6,334 nucleotides of DNA from Pseudomonadota bacterium (GCA_023416195.1 JAEZID010000387.1:1-6334); one strand, 5' to 3'; shown: positions 1 to 5,570, counted from the first letter of the stretch. Numbers and translations: made by a program. Notes: generated by a model from the letters alone, not told the origin.

Positions 1-849
1 GTGCGGGAGATGGAAGACCGCTACCGCAACATGTCGAAGCTGGGCGTGCGCAACATCGAGGGTTACAACGCCCGCCTGCGCGAGGCCCGCGCCGAGGGCG
101 AGTCGCTGACCCGCCGCGTGCAGACCGGCTTCGACCCCGACACCGGCAAGCCGATCTTCGAGGAACAGCCGCTCGACCTGACGGAGCTGCCCTACATCGT
201 CGTCATCGTGGATGAGATGGCCGACCTGATGCTGGTCGCCGGCAAGGACATCGAGGCGGCGATCCAGCGCCTCGCCCAGATGGCCCGCGCCGCCGGCATC
301 CACCTGATCATGGCGACGCAGCGCCCGTCCGTGGACGTCATCACCGGCACCATCAAGGCCAACTTCCCAACGCGCATTTCCTTCCAGGTCACCTCCAAGA
401 TCGACAGCCGCACCATCCTGGGCGAACAGGGTGCGGAACAGCTGCTCGGCCAGGGCGACATGCTCTACATGGCCGGCGGCGGCCGCGTCACCCGCGTGCA
501 CGGCCCCTTCGTCTCCGACAACGAGGTCGAGCAGATCGTCAAGTTCCTGAAGGCCCAGGGCGAGCCCAACTACGTCGACGCCATCATCGAAGAGGACGAC
601 GAGGACGCCTCCGCCGCGCTGGACGACGGCGGCATGTCGGGCGGCGGTTCGGGCGACGACCTCTACGACAAGGCGGTGGCCGTGGTCTGCCGCGAGCGCA
701 AGGCCTCCACCAGCTTCATCCAGCGCCAGCTGCGCATCGGCTACAACTCCGCCGCCCGCCTGATCGAACGCATGGAGGCCGAGGGCGTGGTCAGCAAGCC
801 CAACCACGCCGGCAAGCGCGAGGTGCTGGCACGGAACATCGAGGAATAG
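1..849 (+). CDS. ftsK: DNA translocase FtsK, C-terminal part (5' end outside window)
   Basis: FtsK is the septal ATP-driven DNA pump that clears chromosome ends from the closing division site and activates XerCD recombination at dif. The visible 282 residues cover the second half of the RecA-like motor and the DNA-reading gamma domain. A Walker B strand ending in VVIVDE lies at fragment residues 67-72. The conserved ATQRPSVDVITG segment is at 105-116, followed by the SKIDSRTILGEQGAEQLLGQGDML block at about 132-154. An acidic, Gly-rich linker at about 196-220 leads to the winged-helix gamma domain at about 221-279, which reads polar KOPS-type sites. Walker A, the membrane domain and the true start lie to the left; the GTG at base 1 is simply an internal Val codon. 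The stop is TAG at 847-849. The family call is very secure. Confidence 0.97.
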   Translation: MREMEDRYRNMSKLGVRNIEGYNARLREARAEGESLTRRVQTGFDPDTGKPIFEEQPLDLTELPYIVVIVDEMADLMLVAGKDIEAAIQRLAQMARAAGIHLIMATQRPSVDVITGTIKANFPTRISFQVTSKIDSRTILGEQGAEQLLGQGDMLYMAGGGRVTRVHGPFVSDNEVEQIVKFLKAQGEPNYVDAIIEEDDEDASAALDDGGMSGGGSGDDLYDKAVAVVCRERKASTSFIQRQLRIGYNSAARLIERMEAEGVVSKPNHAGKREVLARNIEE

Positions 850-898
850 CGAGGGGTTCCCCCCTCGCGCTCCCTGCCAAGGGCCGTATGGCCCTTGG
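849..898 (+). terminator. Tandem perfect hairpins after ftsK (terminator or dispersed repeat)
   Basis: Two perfect stem-loops stand 8 bases apart. The first pairs 849-856 with 861-868 (8 bp, loop TTCC), and its first base is the last base of the ftsK stop codon. The second pairs 877-885 with 890-898 (9 bp, loop GTAT). Neither is followed by a T-run, so this is not a textbook intrinsic terminator. It may stabilise or end the ftsK transcript 3' end, or be a copy of a dispersed palindromic intergenic element of the kind common in GC-rich alphaproteobacteria. The hairpins are seen directly; the function is inferred. Confidence 0.5.
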
Positions 899-953
899 AA
901 CCCGGGACTTGGCGCCTTATTTCCGCCCGGACCATCCTGTAGAAGCAGGGATC

Positions 954-1622
954 ATGAAGACCGTGTTCCGTCGCATCCTCACCGCCCCCATTTTCATGGC
1001 CGCCGCTATCGCTCTCGCCACGGTGAGCGCCCCCGCCGTCGCCGCGCCCAAGGCGGTCGCCCTGTCCGCCCAGGATCAGGCAACGCTCGCCCGCGTGGAG
1101 GAGTACCTGAACAGCGTCCACACGCTGCAATCGAAGTTCATCCAGGTCGCGCCGAACGGGCGCCAGACCACGGGGACCTTCTACCTGTCGCGGCCCGGCA
1201 AGATGCGGCTGGAATACGATCCGCCGGTGAAGGACTTCGTCGTCGCGGACGGCGCCTTCCTGTTCTACTGGGACGGCGAGATGCGCCAGCAGTCGAGCGC
1301 GCCCATCGGCTCCACGCTCGCCGACTTCATCCTGCGCAAGGAGGTGCGGCTGGCCGGCGACGTGACCGTCACCGACGTGTACCAGGCGCCGGGCGTGGTC
1401 GAGGTCAGCCTCGTCGAGACCAAGGATCCCGGCAAGGGCACCCTGACGCTGGTGTTCGAGGACCGGCCCTTCCAGCTGCGCAAGTGGCGGGTGCTGGACG
1501 CCCAGGGCCTGACGACCGAGGTGGCGCTGGTCAACCCGCGCGCCGGCGTCCAGTTCGACGCGGGCATGTTCTACTTCAAGGAACCCTCGAAGACCGGTTC
1601 CGAGTACGGCCGGGGGAACTGA
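954..1622 (+). CDS. lolA: Outer-membrane lipoprotein carrier protein LolA
   Basis: LolA is the periplasmic shuttle that takes lipoproteins from the LolCDE exporter in the inner membrane to the outer membrane. The product has 222 residues, close to the usual length of about 200. Residues 1-30 form a typical Sec signal peptide: a basic MKTVFRR start, a hydrophobic core, and APAVA before the likely cut. The mature part shows the LolA-type pattern, with QSKFIQVAPNG at 59-69, the core SRPGKMRLEYDPP at 79-91, and a C-terminal beta stretch ending FDAGMFYFKEP. The frame is open back to an ATG at 888, but that start lies inside the hairpin after ftsK and would bury the signal peptide. The ATG at 954, behind an AGCAGGGA-like ribosome site, is therefore chosen. 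The ftsK-lolA order is a known alphaproteobacterial arrangement. Confidence 0.93.
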   Translation: MKTVFRRILTAPIFMAAAIALATVSAPAVAAPKAVALSAQDQATLARVEEYLNSVHTLQSKFIQVAPNGRQTTGTFYLSRPGKMRLEYDPPVKDFVVADGAFLFYWDGEMRQQSSAPIGSTLADFILRKEVRLAGDVTVTDVYQAPGVVEVSLVETKDPGKGTLTLVFEDRPFQLRKWRVLDAQGLTTEVALVNPRAGVQFDAGMFYFKEPSKTGSEYGRGN

Positions 1623-1663
1623 ACCCCTCCACCCCACGCAACCAAACCTAAGCCATCCTGTTG

Positions 1664-1687
1664 CCGTTTGCGTGTACAACGCAACGG
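1664..1687 (+). promoter_or_regulatory. Bulged hairpin overlapping the hdeD-like gene's ribosome site
   Basis: Bases 1668-1673 pair perfectly with 1679-1684 around a 5-base loop. Outside them, CCG at 1664-1666 pairs with CGG at 1685-1687 if T1667 bulges out. The outer stem covers the first two G of the GGGAG ribosome site at 1686-1690, which stands 7 bases before the ATG at 1698. The structure could slow translation, but it is short and may be chance. No convincing promoter is visible in the 75-base gap after lolA. Confidence 0.25.
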
Positions 1688-1697
1688 GAGACGGACC

Positions 1698-2315
1698 ATG
1701 ACGCGAGTTCAGGCTTACGAGGCCGAACGCGTTCAGAACATGAACGACACGCTGGCCCGCAACTGGTGGGCGATGGCCCTGCGCGGGGCCGTTGCCGTTC
1801 TGCTGGGTGTTCTGGCGTTTCTGCTGCCGGCGGTGACGGTCGCGACGCTGGCGATCATGCTGTCCGCCTATCTGCTGGCGGACGGGGTGCTCGCCATCGT
1901 CGCCGGGGTGCGCGCCGCCCGCGCGCAGGAACGCTGGCTGCCCTTCATTCTGGAAGGCGTGGCCGGACTGGTCGCCGGCGGGCTGGCGCTGGTCTGGCCG
2001 GTCGCGAGCCTGTTCGCGCTGGTCTGGCTGATCGCCGCCTGGTCGGCCATCACCGGTTTCGCCGAGATCATGAGCGCGTGGCGGATGCACCGCAGCCACG
2101 GCAAATGGGCCTGGGGCATCGCGGGCGCCATGTCGGTGCTGTTCGGCATGGGCATGTGGGTGCTGCCGGCGCTCGGCCTGCTGGCGCTCGCCTGGGGCGT
2201 CGCCGCCTACCTGCTCGCCTTCGGGGCGCTGACGCTGGTCACCGCCTTCCGGCTCCGCCGCTGCCACCATGATCGTGGCCATCACGGAACCGGAACGGCG
2301 GTGCCCGCCGAGTAA
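1698..2315 (+). CDS. HdeD/DUF308 family six-helix inner-membrane protein
   Basis: This is a 205-residue integral membrane protein of the HdeD (DUF308) family. The E. coli member is linked to acid resistance at high cell density, but the biochemical role of most members is unknown. After a short soluble N-terminus comes the family's ARNWWAMALRG entry to helix 1. I place six hydrophobic helices at about residues 25-43, 47-71, 81-99, 104-126, 137-156 and 160-184, paired in three hairpins as usual. The ATG at 1698 has a GGGAG ribosome site 7 bases upstream. A second Met at residue 15 is possible but less well supported. The C-terminal tail (about 188-205) is hydrophilic and His-rich (CHHDRGHH). 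The gene sits 75 bases after lolA and converges on speE with only 6 bases between the stop codons. The family is secure; the function in this organism is not. Confidence 0.85.
   Translation: MTRVQAYEAERVQNMNDTLARNWWAMALRGAVAVLLGVLAFLLPAVTVATLAIMLSAYLLADGVLAIVAGVRAARAQERWLPFILEGVAGLVAGGLALVWPVASLFALVWLIAAWSAITGFAEIMSAWRMHRSHGKWAWGIAGAMSVLFGMGMWVLPALGLLALAWGVAAYLLAFGALTLVTAFRLRRCHHDRGHHGTGTAVPAE
2296..2310 (+). terminator. Small GC hairpin at the end of the hdeD-like gene
   Basis: Six perfect base pairs (2296-2301 with 2305-2310) enclose a 3-base loop within the last codons of the gene. A mildly T-rich stretch (TCTATTT) follows at 2321-2327. It could help end transcription between this gene and the converging speE, since the 6-base gap between the stop codons leaves no room for a separate terminator. 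The stem is short and coding constraint may explain it. Confidence 0.25.
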
Positions 2316-2321
2316 CGCCGT

Positions 2322-3170
2322 CTATTTCAGCGCCGCCAGCACATAGGCCGGAAGGGCGAAGCTGGCGGCGTGGATCTCCGGCGTGTAGTACCGGGTCGTC
2401 AGGCCCGCCGCCTCGAAGCGGGGCCGGATCGCCTCGGCTGTCTGACGGCGGAGATCCGCGTCGTCGGTCGCCCAGCCGAAGGCCATGAAGCCGCCGTAGT
2501 AGCTGGGAACCGGCGCCACGAAGAAGCTGGCGTCGTTGAACAGGCGTCCCAGCCGTTGGTGGCTGTCCTTCAGCTCCTGCGGCTGGAAGAAGGGCACGCC
2601 GTTCTGCGTGACCAGCACGCCGCCGGGCGTCAGCCGCGCCTTGCAGTCGCCGTAGAACGCTTGCGTGAACAGCACCGCCCCCGGCCCGTGCGGGTCGGTG
2701 GAATCGACGATGATCACGTCGAATCGCTCGTCCGTCTCCTTCATGAAGGCGCAGCCGTCCGCGATGACGAGGTTGGCGCGCGGATCGTCGAAGGCGCCGG
2801 CGCTGATCGACGGCAGATGCGCCACCGACAGGTCGACCACCGTGCGGTCGATCTCCACCATGGTGACGCGCTCGACCGCCTTGTGCTCCAGGCAGCGGCG
2901 CAGCATGCCGCCGTCGCCGCCGCCGACGATGGCCACGCGCCGGGCGCGCCCATGCGCCAGGATCGGCACATGGGTGAGCATCTCGTGATAGACGAACTCG
3001 TCGCCCTCGGTGGTCTGGATCACCCCGTCCAGCGCCATGACGCGGCCCAGAACGGGGTTCTCGAAGATCACCAGATCCTGATGCTCGGTCTTGTCGCGAT
3101 AGAGAACGCGGCCCATGCGGAAGCGCTGGGCCACGTCCCCGTACAACGTCTCGTCGTACCAGTCGCTCAT
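2322..3170 (-). CDS. speE: Spermidine synthase (polyamine aminopropyltransferase)
   Basis: SpeE moves the aminopropyl group of decarboxylated S-adenosylmethionine onto putrescine or a related diamine, giving spermidine and methylthioadenosine in the cytoplasm. The product has 282 residues, close to E. coli SpeE. It opens with a short beta-rich N-domain (WYDETLYGDVAQRF). It then shows LDGVIQTTEGDEFVYHEML at about 48-66, the nucleotide-binding loop GGGDGG at 83-88 and the acidic strand end VEID at 105-108. DG at 138-139 precedes the catalytic VDSTDPHGPG block, with Asp156 and Asp159, and the PSYYGG substrate loop at about 222-227. The ATG at 3170 lies 8 bases after the speD stop; the frame runs further upstream only through speD. 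The Shine-Dalgarno site is weak, so translation is probably coupled to speD. Whether it prefers putrescine or another diamine cannot be read from the sequence. Confidence 0.95.
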   Translation of the reverse strand: MSDWYDETLYGDVAQRFRMGRVLYRDKTEHQDLVIFENPVLGRVMALDGVIQTTEGDEFVYHEMLTHVPILAHGRARRVAIVGGGDGGMLRRCLEHKAVERVTMVEIDRTVVDLSVAHLPSISAGAFDDPRANLVIADGCAFMKETDERFDVIIVDSTDPHGPGAVLFTQAFYGDCKARLTPGGVLVTQNGVPFFQPQELKDSHQRLGRLFNDASFFVAPVPSYYGGFMAFGWATDDADLRRQTAEAIRPRFEAAGLTTRYYTPEIHAASFALPAYVLAALK

Positions 3171-3178
3171 GGCGGGGC

Positions 3179-3688
3179 TTACGACTCCGTTTCGCCGCGC
3201 AGCAGCTCGTCGCACTTGACGGCGGTCGGCTTGAAGGCGCGCTCCAGCACCGGAATGGCCTTCAGCGGCTGGGCGTCGCCGCACATGAAGATGTCCAGCG
3301 CGGCGTAGCCCCGCTCCGGCCAGCTGTGGATGCTGATGTGCGATTCCGCCAGAACGGCAACGCCTGAGATGCCGCCGTTCGGCGTGAAGTGGTGCAGATG
3401 GATGTGCAGCAGCGTGGCACCGGCCACCTCGACCGCCTCGATCAGCGTGGCGCGGACGTGCTCAAGATCGTCCAGCCGCTCGGCACCCCACAGATCGACG
3501 ATCAGGTGGGTTCCGGCGAAGATCTTGCCGTCGCGCGCGATGAAGTGGTCCTTCCGGTCGTCGTGGGTTTCCTTCCACGGACCGGTGGTGACGTTGGTAC
3601 GTTCAGCGCCGTGACCGTTGGCGTGGACCTTCCTCGGAGTGTTTTCCAAGTCCATCCCTTCCTTCGTCGCGCGCAAAACCTGCCGCAT
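3179..3688 (-). CDS. speD: S-adenosylmethionine decarboxylase proenzyme, prokaryotic class 1B
   Basis: SpeD makes decarboxylated S-adenosylmethionine, the aminopropyl donor used by SpeE encoded just downstream. The enzyme is pyruvoyl-dependent: the proenzyme cuts itself before a Ser that becomes the pyruvoyl group. Here the site is LAE-SHISIHSWPE, with Glu115-Ser116 (169-residue numbering). His121 follows 5 residues after that Ser, and Cys136 (MCGD) 15 residues after the His. This is the spacing of Ser63, His68 and Cys83 in the Thermotoga enzyme. The catalytic core begins near GTHLIVDLWG at about 59-68. It is preceded by a hydrophilic extension of roughly 50 residues not present in short class 1B enzymes. 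The ATG at 3688 is chosen because a perfect AGGAGGT lies 8 bases upstream. An in-frame ATG at 3655 (158 residues) has its own AAGGA site and is a real alternative. The open frame far upstream toward 4768 is antisense to the next gene and is not part of this one. Confidence 0.94.
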   Translation of the reverse strand: MRQVLRATKEGMDLENTPRKVHANGHGAERTNVTTGPWKETHDDRKDHFIARDGKIFAGTHLIVDLWGAERLDDLEHVRATLIEAVEVAGATLLHIHLHHFTPNGGISGVAVLAESHISIHSWPERGYAALDIFMCGDAQPLKAIPVLERAFKPTAVKCDELLRGETES

Positions 3689-3696
3689 TTCAGACA

Positions 3697-3703
3697 ACCT
3701 CCT
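3697..3703 (-). promoter_or_regulatory. Ribosome binding site that sets the longer speD start
   Basis: On the minus strand this reads AGGAGGT, a full match to the anti-Shine-Dalgarno core, 8 bases before the ATG at 3688. It is the strongest ribosome site in the window and is why the 169-residue form of SpeD is preferred over the form starting at 3655. Confidence 0.7.
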
Positions 3704-3747
3704 GGAGCTTCGTCGCTTCGTGAAACACAAGCGGCCCTTCCCAACAC

Positions 3748-3807
3748 AACGCGACAGGCGTCGGCTCGTCACGGCCAAACGCGGCAATGTAGTGATGAAC
3801 GCGGCAA
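3748..3807. repeat. Spaced direct repeats upstream of speD (operator-like)
   Basis: The 10-mer AACGCGGCAA occurs perfectly at 3778-3787 and 3798-3807, start to start 20 bases. A related copy, AACGCGACA, starts at 3748, 30 bases before the first. On the minus strand the perfect copies read TTGCCGCGTT. All spacings are close to whole helical turns, so a protein binding each copy would sit on about the same DNA face. Regulator unknown; operator function is inferred. Confidence 0.4.
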
Positions 3808-3814
3808 AGGTGAA
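3786..3814 (-). promoter_or_regulatory. Candidate sigma-70-like promoter for speD-speE
   Basis: On the minus strand a -35-like TTCACC (3814-3809) and a -10-like TACATT (3791-3786) are separated by 17 bases. Each matches 4 of 6 consensus positions. Transcription would start near 3779, giving a leader of about 90 bases before the ATG at 3688. The two perfect direct repeats overlap the spacer and the -10, a typical place for a repressor. The match is modest and could be chance. Confidence 0.25.
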
Positions 3815-3991
3815 GCCATACGTACGCACATATTGGAGAAATGACGCCGGGGGCGGCAGCCGCGACCGCGTGACCCGTCCTTTTCGTCCGCCCCCGTGGG
3901 CCGGGCATCGTGCTGTGGTGCATTCGGCGGCGCGCGCGCATACTTCCCCGAGAACCGCGTTCCACCGCCCGTGCCGGAGCCCTGCCCCGTG

Positions 3992-4753
3992 ATGACCCGC
4001 AAGCCCCTGATCGGTATTCCCGCCTGCGCCCGCATGATGGGCGAGCATCCCTTTCACGTCGCCGGCGACAAGTACGTGCGCGCCGTGTCCGACGGGGCGG
4101 GCGCGCTGCCGATGCTGATCCCGGCGCTGGGGACGGCGCTGGACATCGACGATCTGGTGGAGCGGCTCGACGGCATCCTCGTCACCGGCAGCCCGTCGAA
4201 CGTGGAGCCGCAGCACTACGGCGGCACGCCGAGCGAGCCCGGCACCCTGCACGACGCGGCGCGCGACGCCACCACCCTGCCGCTGATCCGCGCGGCCCTG
4301 GAGACGGGCGTGCCGCTGCTGGGCATCTGCCGTGGATTGCAGGAGCTGAACGTGGCGCTGGGCGGCACGCTGCACCAGCGCGTGCACGAGCGTCCCGGCC
4401 ACGGCGACCACCGCGAGGACAAGCAGGCGCCGCTGGCGGTGCAGTACGGTCCGGCGCACGGCGTCCGCCTGACGCCGGACGGCGTGCTGTGCGGCCTCGC
4501 CCACGGCGCGGCGGAGGTGCGGGTCAATTCCCTGCACGGGCAGGGCATCGACCGGCTGGCGGATGGCTTGATCGTGGAGGCGACGGCCCCGGACGGCCTG
4601 GTCGAGGCGGTGCGGGTGGCGGGCGCGCCGTCCTTCGCCCTGGCGGTGCAGTGGCACCCGGAATGGCGGTTCTGGGAGGATCCGCTGTCCACGGCCCTGC
4701 TGCGGGCCTTCGGATCCGCCGCCGCCGAGCGGGCCCGGCGGCGGTGTTCCTGA
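3992..4753 (+). CDS. PuuD-like gamma-glutamyl-GABA hydrolase family (peptidase C26) protein
   Basis: This is a 253-residue cytoplasmic hydrolase with the class I glutamine amidotransferase fold and no fused synthase domain. The nucleophile elbow is GICRGLQELN with Cys113. The other triad residues are in the WHPEW motif, His222 and Glu224. GILVTGSPSNVEPQHYGG at 61-78 forms the oxyanion-side loop, and VNSLHGQGID at about 178-187 is a typical PuuD-family segment. Length and triad positions nearly match E. coli PuuD, which frees GABA from gamma-glutamyl-GABA in the glutamylated putrescine breakdown pathway. Divergence from speD-speE fits a polyamine role, but no other puu gene is present, and related proteins act on other gamma-glutamyl amides, so substrate is inferred. 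The ATG at 3992 is used. A GTG one codon earlier (3989) is better spaced (9 bases) from GGAG at 3976-3979. The frame is open further upstream, but conserved sequence begins at MTRKPLIGIP. Confidence 0.87.
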   Translation: MTRKPLIGIPACARMMGEHPFHVAGDKYVRAVSDGAGALPMLIPALGTALDIDDLVERLDGILVTGSPSNVEPQHYGGTPSEPGTLHDAARDATTLPLIRAALETGVPLLGICRGLQELNVALGGTLHQRVHERPGHGDHREDKQAPLAVQYGPAHGVRLTPDGVLCGLAHGAAEVRVNSLHGQGIDRLADGLIVEATAPDGLVEAVRVAGAPSFALAVQWHPEWRFWEDPLSTALLRAFGSAAAERARRRCS

Positions 4754-4783
4754 ACAATACAGGCCCAAAACTGTTGCCGAACC

Positions 4784-4810
4784 CCGCGTGCCTAAAAAGC
4801 GGGCACGCGG
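4784..4810. terminator. Hairpin between the converging puuD-like and marR genes
   Basis: Nine perfect base pairs (4784-4792 with 4802-4810) enclose a 9-base A-rich loop. The element lies in the 63-base gap between stop codons of two converging genes, the right place for a bidirectional terminator. No T-run directly follows on either strand, so efficiency is uncertain. Confidence 0.5.
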
Positions 4811-4816
4811 TCCGGC

Positions 4817-5323
4817 TCAGCCGGCCTTGGAGACGCGGCGCAGGAAGTCGATGAGCTGGGCCTGTTCCTGCTTGGACAGGTCCTTGACCATCGCCTGGTC
4901 GTGGGCCTCGATGCGCGGGATCAGCTCGTCCAGCAGCTTCTCACCCTCCGGCGACAGGCGCAGCGCGTAGGAGCGGCGGTCGTTCGGCGAGGGGGCGCGG
5001 ATTACGAGGCCGCGCGACTCCAGCCGGTCGATCACGGCGACCATGGTGGAGCGGTCGATGCCCACCGCCGAGCCCAGATCGGACTGCGACAGGCCTTCGT
5101 TCTCCTTGATCATGATCAGCACGCCGAACTGGCCGGGCGTGATGTCGTGCGGTGCAACCGCGCTCTGGAAGCTCTGGAAAACGGCCACCTGTGCCTTGCG
5201 CAGATTGTAGCCGATCAGCTCCGGCAGGGGGCCGAGAGCCATCTTTCCAGTCTTGCTGGGACGCTGGCGGGTCCGCCGTTCGGGGGGCGTGGGACGCTCG
5301 GTGTCGGTCAACGGGAGAGCCAT
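4817..5323 (-). CDS. MarR family transcriptional regulator
   Basis: This is a winged-helix repressor or activator of 168 residues. MarR proteins bind palindromes as dimers and often release DNA on binding aromatic acids or on oxidation. After a basic, Pro-rich N-terminus of about 28 residues, the dimerisation helix LPELIGYNLRKAQVAVFQSF lies at 33-52. ITPGQFGVLIMI follows at 61-72, the helix-turn-helix at about 78-102 (LSQSDLGSAVGIDRSTMVAVIDRLESRG), and the wing with the family DRR signature at 115-117 (NDRRSYALRLSPEG). A C-terminal dimerisation helix ends the protein. The ATG at 5323 is used, but no clear ribosome site precedes it. The in-frame ATG at 5242 is an alternative that would remove the N-terminal extension and keep the whole domain. 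The gene diverges from the FAH-family gene starting at 5679, its most likely target besides itself. Ligand unknown. Confidence 0.92.
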   Translation of the reverse strand: MALPLTDTERPTPPERRTRQRPSKTGKMALGPLPELIGYNLRKAQVAVFQSFQSAVAPHDITPGQFGVLIMIKENEGLSQSDLGSAVGIDRSTMVAVIDRLESRGLVIRAPSPNDRRSYALRLSPEGEKLLDELIPRIEAHDQAMVKDLSKQEQAQLIDFLRRVSKAG

Positions 5324-5329
5324 GAATTA

Positions 5330-5347
5330 TTGACTTGTCAGTTTGAC
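5330..5347. promoter_or_regulatory. Candidate MarR operator just upstream of marR
   Basis: TGACTTGTCA at 5331-5340 is an inverted repeat of TGAC/GTCA with a 2-base spacer, starting 7 bases upstream of the marR ATG. A further TTGAC follows at 5343-5347, and TTGTCAG occurs both at 5335-5341 and at 5374-5380. MarR genes commonly repress themselves from such short palindromes. That this MarR binds here is inferred from position. Confidence 0.4.
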
Positions 5348-5356
5348 GGATAAAAT
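5330..5356 (+). promoter_or_regulatory. Candidate promoter toward the FAH-family gene
   Basis: TTGACT at 5330-5335 and TAAAAT at 5351-5356 each match 5 of 6 sigma-70 consensus positions, but the spacer is only 15 bases, shorter than ideal. The -35 box lies within the candidate MarR operator, so a bound repressor would block it. Transcription would start near 5363, leaving a long leader of more than 300 bases before 5679. On the opposite strand CTGACA (5380-5375) is a fair -35 for marR, but its -10 is poor. Confidence 0.3.
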
Positions 5357-5388
5357 GCAGGCAGTTGCCATTTTTGTCAGCAAGAACT

Positions 5389-5432
5389 ATGCGCTCCACC
5401 TCATGTGCATGGCTCGCATGCACGTTGCGCAT
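5389..5432 (+). repeat. Nested inverted repeats upstream of the FAH-family gene
   Basis: The inner pair is perfect: GTGCATG at 5405-5411 and CATGCAC at 5417-5423 around a 5-base loop. An outer pair, ATGCGC at 5389-5394 and GCGCAT at 5427-5432, encloses it with unequal gaps of 10 and 3 bases. As DNA, the inner 19 bases are the size of a dimeric regulator site; as RNA, the whole would fold as an interrupted hairpin. Confidence 0.4.
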
Positions 5433-5542
5433 TGGTTGCGGCCGTCGGCGGCGCCACCTGTAGACATACGAAGTGGTCGCCTGGCGCGATCGCCCGCGAG
5501 GTGGTTTCCCCTGCCGCTCACGGGCTTCCGAACGGAGCTTCC

Positions 5543-5570
5543 GACGCCCGGTCCCCCCAGACCGGGCGTC
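5543..5570 (+). terminator. Strong 11-bp GC hairpin in the marR/FAH intergenic region
   Basis: Eleven perfect base pairs (5543-5553 with 5560-5570) enclose the 6-base loop CCCCCA. This is the longest perfect stem found by eye in the window. It is followed by TTCGC, not a real T-run. It could be a weak intrinsic terminator or attenuator for a transcript starting near 5363, or the 3' end of a small RNA. Confidence 0.45.

Larger units (their letters stand above)
3689..3991. other. Divergent intergenic region between speD and the puuD-like gene
   Basis: These 303 bases separate two genes transcribed away from each other and should hold both promoters. The half near speD is less GC-rich than the surroundings and carries a promoter-like pair and spaced direct repeats on the speD side. 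A 9-bp inverted repeat with a long spacer (3848-3856 with 3888-3896, 31 bases apart) lies nearer the puuD-like gene. I find no convincing sigma-70 promoter for that gene; a CATACT near 3938-3943 is only a weak -10 candidate with no good -35. Open frames through the region look like composition artefacts. Confidence 0.6.

Noticed and set aside
888..953. An upstream ATG at 888 for lolA, adding 22 residues.
   Set aside because: The start is inside a perfect hairpin, and the added residues would displace a clean signal peptide that begins at 954.
741..2285. A 514-codon open frame on the minus strand across the ftsK end, lolA and the HdeD-like gene.
   Set aside because: It is antisense to three recognised genes, and its translation is a low-complexity Arg/Gly/His/Gln-rich product typical of shadow frames in GC-rich DNA.
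2370..3308. A 312-codon plus-strand open frame over speE and the end of speD.
   Set aside because: It is the mirror of confidently assigned genes, with composition (Arg, His, Val, Ala rich) expected of an antisense frame and no recognisable domain.
3841..3873. A ten-codon mini-ORF (MTPGAAAATA) before the puuD-like gene with GGAG nearby, a possible leader peptide.
   Set aside because: The GGAG stands only 2 bases from the ATG, the peptide is simple Ala/Thr composition, and no linked attenuator is visible.
3689..4768. Upstream extension of the speD frame, open to 4768 on the minus strand.
   Set aside because: It runs through the divergent control region and antisense to the puuD-like gene. 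Conserved SpeD sequence and ribosome sites start only at 3688 or 3655.
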